Part shown: piece by piece, positions 59,839 to 64,000 of the stretch
Numbering within the stretch: the stretch's first letter is position 1
How the letters are laid out: every line of letters begins with the position of its first letter
Assembly (NCBI RefSeq): GCF_027923225.1
Contig: NZ_BSDI01000009.1
Location: 62,001 to 126,000, forward strand
From: Phytohabitans aurantiacus
GTDB taxonomy: Bacteria > Actinomycetota > Actinomycetes > Mycobacteriales > Micromonosporaceae
DNA length: 64,000 nt
Direction: 5' to 3'
Translations under genes and position numbers: made by a program
The notes under the pieces: generated by a model
What the model saw: the letters and a program-made list of their open reading frames with translations, nothing else
Told to the model about the DNA's origin: nothing
Database searches by the model: none

Positions 59839-60612
59839 ATGGCTGTACTGCTCACCGCCGACGCGCCAAAGGGCGCCACCGGCACCAGCGGATACTCGCT
59901 GCTGATCGCCGACGATGCCGCACAGGTGGCCGCCGCACAGCGGCTGCGTCACGCGGTCTTCGCCGGCGAACTGGGCGCCGATCTGCCCTCCGCGGTGGAT
60001 GGGCGCGACGTCGACGAGTTCGACGAGCACTGTGACCACCTGATCGTGCGCGAGGAGCCGACCGGCGCGGTGGTCGGCACGTACCGGATGCTGCCGCCGA
60101 AGAACGCGATGGCGGCCGGCCGGCGGTACGCGGACACCGAGTTCGACATGTCCGCGCTCAGCCCGCTGCGCGACCACCTCGTCGAGACCGGACGGTCCTG
60201 CGTGCACCCCGATCACCGCTCGGGTGCCGTCATCAACCTGATGTGGGCCGGCATCGCCCGGTACCTGCACCTCAAGAACCTGCGGTGGCTGGGCGGTTGC
60301 GCCTCGGTCCCGCTGGACGCGGCGGCGGGTGTGTGGCAGCTCGCGCGCGCCAAGCACCTGTCGCCGCCGGCCCTGCGGGTGCGCCCGCGCCACCCATGGC
60401 TCGCCGAGCCCGGGGCGGCCGAAGCCGTCGACGCGCACACCGGCCGCCCCGCGGTCCCACCGTTGCTGCGCGGGTACCTGCGGCTGGGCGCCTGGATCTG
60501 CGGCGAGCCCGCCTACGATCCAGCCTTCGGCGTCGCCGACCTCTACGTGCTGCTCTCCATGGACCGGGTGGATCCGAGATACCGGCGGCACTTCCTGGGA
60601 GCGTCCCGATGA
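59839..60612 (+). CDS. Ornithine-acyl-ACP acyltransferase-like GNAT (OlsB type)
   Basis: A 257-residue protein of the autoinducer-synthase/GNAT-like acyltransferase group. RLRHAVFAGELGADL near residue 36, DEFDEHCDHLIVRE, VGTYRMLPP, ETGRSCVHPDHRSGAVINLM and YLHLKNLRWLGGCASVPL are typical of OlsB, which links a 3-hydroxyacyl chain to ornithine. The plsC-type gene overlaps its stop by 4 bp, matching the olsB-olsA pairing of ornithine-lipid synthesis. An acyltransferase for another amine is possible. Confidence 0.8.
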   Translation: MAVLLTADAPKGATGTSGYSLLIADDAAQVAAAQRLRHAVFAGELGADLPSAVDGRDVDEFDEHCDHLIVREEPTGAVVGTYRMLPPKNAMAAGRRYADTEFDMSALSPLRDHLVETGRSCVHPDHRSGAVINLMWAGIARYLHLKNLRWLGGCASVPLDAAAGVWQLARAKHLSPPALRVRPRHPWLAEPGAAEAVDAHTGRPAVPPLLRGYLRLGAWICGEPAYDPAFGVADLYVLLSMDRVDPRYRRHFLGASR

Positions 60613-61415
60613 GCACGCTCTGGCAGCCGCGGTCGACGTGCGGGCCGGCGTGCCTGCCGGCCACCGACCGTTGTGCGCGCGCCTCGCGGGTGCGGCAGGC
60701 GGCCCGGCTCGTGGCCCTGCTCGGCGCGCTACTGCTCGGCGTGGCGCTGGTCCCCGTACTCCCACTGCTGAATGGGGACGGGCGGCGTGCTGCCGCGCGG
60801 ACCTGGGCACGCGCGGTCCTCGGGGCTCTTGGTGTGCGGCTGGTCGCGCGCGGCCGGCCGCCGGCCGGGCGGGCGCTGCTGGTCGCGAACCACATCTCGT
60901 GGTTGGACATCGTGGCGCTGATGGCGGCCGCGCCGGCGCGGTTGGTGGCCAAGCACGAGGTGCGGCGGTGGCCGCTGATCGGCGCGCTCGCCGCCGCCGG
61001 GGGCACGATCTTCATCGACCGCACCCGGCCGCGGAGCCTGCCGGCCACGGTGGCCGAGGTCGCCGCGACGCTGCGGGCAGGTGGCCTGGTCGCGGCGTTC
61101 CCGGAGGGGACGACGTGGTGCGGCGTGTCGGCGGGACGGTTCCGCCCGGCGCTGTTCCAGGCGGCGCTGGACGCGGGCGCGACGGTCGTGCCGGTCTCGA
61201 TCCGGTACGGGCGGGGCGCGACCACGGCGGCGTTCCTGGGTGACGACAGCCTGTGGACGTCGTTGCGGCGGGTGCTCGCGGTGCCGAGGCTGGAGGTCAC
61301 GCTGACGGCGACGCCAGCGCTGCATCCGGAGGCGGCCGCGACGCGCCGGCAGCTCGCGGGGGTGGCTGAGTCGGCGGTCAGGGGACGCGTGTCGCAGTTC
61401 GGACTCGCGGCTTAG
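60609..61415 (+). CDS. 1-acyl-glycerol-phosphate acyltransferase family (PlsC/OlsA-like)
   Basis: A 268-residue membrane acyltransferase. A hydrophobic segment (residues 31-54) is followed by the HX4D box NHISWLD (His95, Asp100) and FPEGTTWCG, the substrate-binding box. GGTIFIDRTRPRS carries the arginine motif. With the OlsB-like partner it would add the second, ester-linked acyl chain to lyso-ornithine lipid, although a phospholipid role is equally allowed by sequence. The N-terminus has an unusual Cys cluster (TCGPACLPATDRC). Confidence 0.85.
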   Translation: MSTLWQPRSTCGPACLPATDRCARASRVRQAARLVALLGALLLGVALVPVLPLLNGDGRRAAARTWARAVLGALGVRLVARGRPPAGRALLVANHISWLDIVALMAAAPARLVAKHEVRRWPLIGALAAAGGTIFIDRTRPRSLPATVAEVAATLRAGGLVAAFPEGTTWCGVSAGRFRPALFQAALDAGATVVPVSIRYGRGATTAAFLGDDSLWTSLRRVLAVPRLEVTLTATPALHPEAAATRRQLAGVAESAVRGRVSQFGLAA

Positions 61416-61421
61416 TCAACC

Positions 61422-61450
61422 TTGGCTATCGCGATGTATCGCGTTATGCT
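61422..61450 (+). promoter_or_regulatory. Promoter with tandem operator for a leaderless DUF4097-padR transcript
   Basis: TTGGCT (61422-61427) and TATGCT (61445-61450) are 17 bp apart, a good -35/-10 pair. The ATG at 61457 follows the -10 box by 6 bp, which places the transcription start at the initiation codon (leaderless mRNA). The spacer holds a 10-bp-periodic direct repeat, TATCGCGATG then TATCGCGTTA (61427-61446). PadR-family operators are often of this TATCGCGATA type, so autoregulation by the second gene is likely. Confidence 0.72.
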
Positions 61451-61456
61451 TCGTGC

Positions 61457-62281
61457 ATGACTCGTTGGACGGTGGAGGAGGCGCGCCGGTTCAGCTTCGA
61501 CGAGCCGGTGACCAGCCTCGTTGTGCACCTGATCGCCGGCCGGCTCAATGTGGTCGGCACCGATGGCCCCGCGCGGGTCGAGATAGCCGCGCACGGCGGC
61601 AAGCCGATCATCGTCGAGCACGAAAACGGAAAGCTCACCGTCCGCCACGAGATCAAAAAGACGTGGCCCGGGTTCATGTGGTGGTTCGGGTTCGGCAAGA
61701 AATACCGGGCCGACGTCTCCATCGCGGTCCCGCATGGCACCCGCGCCCGGCTGCGGATCGTCAGCGGCACGGCGATCGCGTCCGGGCTCCGTGAGGACAC
61801 CGACGTCGACGTCACCTCCGGCCGGATCACGCTGATGGGCCTCGGCGGCCGCACCGTCGCCAAGCTCGTCTCGGGGCCGGTCGAGGCGCTCGGCATCGTC
61901 GGCGACCTCACGATGGAGACCGTGTCGGGCGAGCTGGTGCTGGCCGACAGCCCCGCACAGCGGGTGCACGCCCGCGCGATCTCGGGCTCGATCACCTGCG
62001 ACCTCGACAACCCGCGCGACAGCGAGATCCGCCTCAGCACCGTCTCGGGCGGCGTCACCGTGCGGATCCGGGAAGACAGCGACCTCAGCGTCCAGCTGCA
62101 CACCGACTCCGGGCGGATCACGAGCGCGTTTCCGGAGCTGAGATCCGGCGACGCGCCGAGCTGGTCGAAGGATGTGCACGGCGTGCTCGGCAGCGGTGCT
62201 GGCAAGCTGTGGGCCAACACCACGTCGGGCAGCATCTCGTTGCTCGCTCGCCCGGCTCCGGACCCCGAGGACGTCGAATGA
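61457..62281 (+). CDS. DUF4097 (adhesin-like beta-helix) family protein
   Basis: A 274-residue protein without signal peptide. It is built of short repeating beta strands, with SG turns (IVSGTAIASGL, VTSGRITLMG, ETVSGELVLAD, RAISGSITCDL, STVSGGVTVRI, NTTSGSISLLA), the hallmark of DUF4097 right-handed beta structures. The C-terminal strands are cytoplasmic as far as can be judged. Function unknown; members are often encoded beside PadR regulators, as here. ATG 61457 appears leaderless, with a promoter directly upstream. Its stop overlaps the padR start (ATGA). Confidence 0.85.
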   Translation: MTRWTVEEARRFSFDEPVTSLVVHLIAGRLNVVGTDGPARVEIAAHGGKPIIVEHENGKLTVRHEIKKTWPGFMWWFGFGKKYRADVSIAVPHGTRARLRIVSGTAIASGLREDTDVDVTSGRITLMGLGGRTVAKLVSGPVEALGIVGDLTMETVSGELVLADSPAQRVHARAISGSITCDLDNPRDSEIRLSTVSGGVTVRIREDSDLSVQLHTDSGRITSAFPELRSGDAPSWSKDVHGVLGSGAGKLWANTTSGSISLLARPAPDPEDVE

Positions 62282-62877
62282 CCGCCGTGTTCAGCCATGG
62301 ACGGCTGCGGCTGTACCTGCTCAAGCTGCTCGACGACGGCGCCAAGCACGGGTACGAGCTGATCAGGCTGCTGGAGGAGCGCTTCCTCGGCCTGTACGCG
62401 CCTAGCGCCGGCACGATCTACCCGCGGCTCGCCCGGATGGAGGCCGAAGGGCTGGTCACGCACACTGCGGCGGGCGGCCGGAAGGTGTACGAGATCACCG
62501 AGGCCGGGCGCACCGAGCTGCGAGATCGCGCCGGCGAGGTGGCGGCGCTGGAGTCCGACATCCGCGCGTCGGTCGAAGACCTGGCCTCGCTGGCAAACGA
62601 GATCCAGCACGAGGTGCGCGGATCGGTCCGCGACCTCAAGCGGGAGCTCCAGGAGGCGACCCGGGAGACCCTGCGCGGTGGCGGTGGGGTGCCGCCCCGG
62701 CCGGCTCCGGCGTACGCTACGCCCGGGACCGCCGATGAGCTCGACCGGCGCATCGAGGCTTTCGCCGCCGAGGTGCGCTCTCTGGTGCGGGGTGCCCGGC
62801 TCACCGAGACGCAGGCGCTGGCGGCCGTGCGCGCCCTCGACACGGCGCTCTCGGCGCTACGGAGGGTGTTCCGGTAA
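62278..62877 (+). CDS. PadR-family transcriptional regulator
   Basis: A 199-residue regulator. The winged helix has RLYLLKLLDDGAKHGYELIR, then YAPSAGTIYPRLARMEAEGL and YEITEAGRTEL, all standard PadR features. The C-terminal part (residues 90-199) is long and helical and probably forms the dimerising coiled coil (SVEDLASLANEIQHEVRGSV), with a Pro-rich break near 140. It likely represses its own operon through the TATCGCG repeat 5' of the DUF4097 gene. The effector is unknown. Confidence 0.9.
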   Translation: MTAVFSHGRLRLYLLKLLDDGAKHGYELIRLLEERFLGLYAPSAGTIYPRLARMEAEGLVTHTAAGGRKVYEITEAGRTELRDRAGEVAALESDIRASVEDLASLANEIQHEVRGSVRDLKRELQEATRETLRGGGGVPPRPAPAYATPGTADELDRRIEAFAAEVRSLVRGARLTETQALAAVRALDTALSALRRVFR

Positions 62878-62889
62878 GCCTGAGACTAC

Positions 62890-62918
62890 TCACAGCTTGT
62901 TCTCAGCCAGTCTTCAGG
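62890..62918. promoter_or_regulatory. PhoP-box-like triple direct repeat upstream of the response regulator
   Basis: TCACAGC (62890-62896), TCTCAGC (62901-62907) and CTTCAGG (62912-62918) recur at exact 11-bp intervals with 4-bp spacers. This is the layout of the mycobacterial PhoP box, TCACAGC-N4-TCACAGC. The site lies 32 bp before the start of the PhoP-like gene, consistent with autoregulation. Confidence 0.7.
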
Positions 62919-62950
62919 CGTATGCCAGTCCGAGGGGCCAGTATGGTTCC

Positions 62951-63652
62951 ATGGCCGCACCACAGACCGAGGCGAGACTGCTCGTCGTCGAGGACGATCC
63001 CAACATCCTCGAGCTGCTGTCGGCCAGCCTGCGCTTCGCGGGGTTCGACGTCTCGACCGCCACCAGCGGCAGCGCGGCGGTCACCGCGGCCAAGGACCGT
63101 CGGCCCGATCTCGTGGTGCTCGATGTGATGCTGCCCGACCTCGATGGTTTCGAGGTCATCCGGCTCATGCGGGAGTCGGGCACGCGCACGCCGGTGGTGT
63201 TCCTGACCGCGCGCGACGCGACCGACGACAAGATCCGCGGGCTCACGCTGGGCGGCGACGACTACGTGACCAAGCCGTTCAGCCTCGAAGAGCTGACCGC
63301 GCGCATCCGTGCCGTGCTGCGCCGCACCACCAGCGGCGACCGGTCGCCGTCCCGGCTCACCTTCGCCGACCTGGAGCTCGACGAGGAGACGCACGAGGTC
63401 TACCGGGCGGGGCAGCGGGTGCAGCTGTCGCCCACAGAGTTCAAGCTCCTGCGATACCTCATGTTGAACGCCAACCGGGTGCTGTCCAAGGCACAGATCC
63501 TCGACCACGTCTGGAACTACGACTTCCGCGGCGACGACAACATCGTCGAGTCCTACATCTCGTACCTCCGGCGCAAGGTCGACACTCAGCAGCCCCGCCT
63601 GATTCACACGCTGCGCGGTGTGGGGTATGTCCTTCGCAAGCCTGCGACCTGA
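62951..63652 (+). CDS. phoP: PhoP-like OmpR-family response regulator
   Basis: A 233-residue two-domain regulator. Receiver: acidic pair in VVEDDPNI, phospho-acceptor Asp58 (VVLDVMLPDLDG), Thr in FLTARDA, and Lys in DDYVTKPFSLEEL. Winged helix: LTFADLELDEETHEVYRAGQ, LSPTEFKLLRYLM, NIVESYISYLRRKVDT, LIHTLRGVGYVLRKP. These stretches are close to M. tuberculosis PhoP (for example LTLGGDDYVTKPFSLEE). Note that Streptomyces PhoP is a different, phosphate-responsive orthologue group. ATG 62951. The kinase gene overlaps its end. Confidence 0.88.
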   Translation: MAAPQTEARLLVVEDDPNILELLSASLRFAGFDVSTATSGSAAVTAAKDRRPDLVVLDVMLPDLDGFEVIRLMRESGTRTPVVFLTARDATDDKIRGLTLGGDDYVTKPFSLEELTARIRAVLRRTTSGDRSPSRLTFADLELDEETHEVYRAGQRVQLSPTEFKLLRYLMLNANRVLSKAQILDHVWNYDFRGDDNIVESYISYLRRKVDTQQPRLIHTLRGVGYVLRKPAT

Positions 63653-64000
63653 CCGGCGCTGGGGAGTGAAGAGGCTGCTGCGCCGGACGCCGCTGCGCGT
63701 CAAGCTGGTCACCGCGGTCCTCGCGCTGGTCACCGTGGCGCTCGCGGTGATCAGCGTGACGAGCGCGTTCGCCCTCCAGTACTACCTGACGGCCCGGATC
63801 GACGGCCAGCTCAACGACACCTCCGCCCTGCTGCGCGACGCCGACCCCGAGGTGCTCGCCGACAACCTCCCCATGCTCGTGCTGCCCAGCGAAAACGTGC
63901 TCGCGTTCTCGGCGCCGGGCAAGTGGGAGGTCATCAAGTACGTCTACCTGGACAAGGACCTGCTGCCCAAGCTGCCCGACAGCAAGGAAGACGCGCTCAC
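63627..64000 (+). CDS. Sensor histidine kinase, N-terminal part (PhoR-like; runs off window)
   Basis: Only about the first 124 codons are present. ATG 63627 would overlap the response-regulator gene by 26 bp; the in-frame GTG 63666 (after GGGGA) is the alternative. A basic lead (VKRLLRRTPLRVKL) is followed by a signal-anchor helix (VTAVLALVTVALAVISVTSA) and the start of the extracytoplasmic sensor domain (YYLTARIDGQLNDTSALLRD). The catalytic half lies beyond the right edge, so kinase motifs cannot be checked. Confidence 0.85.
   Translation, partial: MSFASLRPDRRWGVKRLLRRTPLRVKLVTAVLALVTVALAVISVTSAFALQYYLTARIDGQLNDTSALLRDADPEVLADNLPMLVLPSENVLAFSAPGKWEVIKYVYLDKDLLPKLPDSKEDAL

Noticed and set aside
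1..64000. tRNA, rRNA, insertion sequence, prophage or integration site
   Set aside because: No cloverleaf-forming tRNA, rRNA segment, transposase, integrase or paired terminal repeats were recognised on reading. A dedicated RNA search could still find small RNAs.

Overview
The window is GC-rich chromosomal DNA from an actinomycete, most likely Micromonosporaceae or a close relative. This rests on gene content: two WhiB-family proteins, a SigR-RsrA redox sigma/anti-sigma pair, actinobacterial Kgd, the 24-residue ribosomal protein bL37, a nickel superoxide dismutase with its maturation protease, and very large secreted DNRLRE/LamG and RHS proteins. No rRNA, tRNA, CRISPR array, prophage or insertion sequence was found.

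The left part (1-24 kb) is mostly conserved core. hisN, rsgA and aroA run leftward. Diverging from them are an SRAP (YedK/HMCES) protein, a WhiB protein, a hydrolase and sigR-rsrA, followed by bL37, a 71-residue biotin carrier and a GNAT protein. The PdtaS-type kinase, WhiB1 and a diacylglycerol-kinase-like protein follow further on. From memory, these are the same neighbours as around sigH/whiB1 in Mycobacterium tuberculosis. Insertions in this block are a TetR/DHA2 efflux pair, a TPR protein, a SIS protein, a GT-C-type glycosyltransferase and an assimilatory sulfate-reduction operon: a leader peptide, ferredoxin sulfite reductase, zinc ribbon, APS reductase and sirohydrochlorin chelatase.

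The 23-28.6 kb stretch holds a FadR-like regulator, a lone RsbW-like anti-sigma factor, sodN/sodX, a malic enzyme and an MDR oxidoreductase. The 28.6-45 kb stretch is the most accessory part. It holds a secreted HExxH metallopeptidase, a small LuxR-type HTH protein, a 2133-residue secreted protein with four repeated C-terminal modules, a 2155-residue secreted RHS protein with an unrecognised C-terminal tip of about 310 residues, and a DUF3592 membrane protein just downstream.

The right part (45-64 kb) holds an MMPL transporter, a 55-residue single-span protein and a leftward metabolic run (kgd, a DUF6104 protein, a secreted FN3 protein, pta, ackA). Beyond these are an ABC-2 exporter, a DUF3052 pair, an ornithine-lipid-type acyltransferase pair, a DUF4097-PadR operon and the start of a PhoPR-like two-component system.

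Regulatory signals readable in the sequence include an exact SigR-type promoter before sigR, two long related hairpins with compensating base changes, a PadR-type leaderless promoter containing a tandem repeat, a three-copy PhoP-box-like direct repeat, a CRP-like site upstream of whiB1, and an apparent CTG start for rsgA. The best candidates for something little described are the hairpin family and the 28.6-45 kb secreted-giant cluster.
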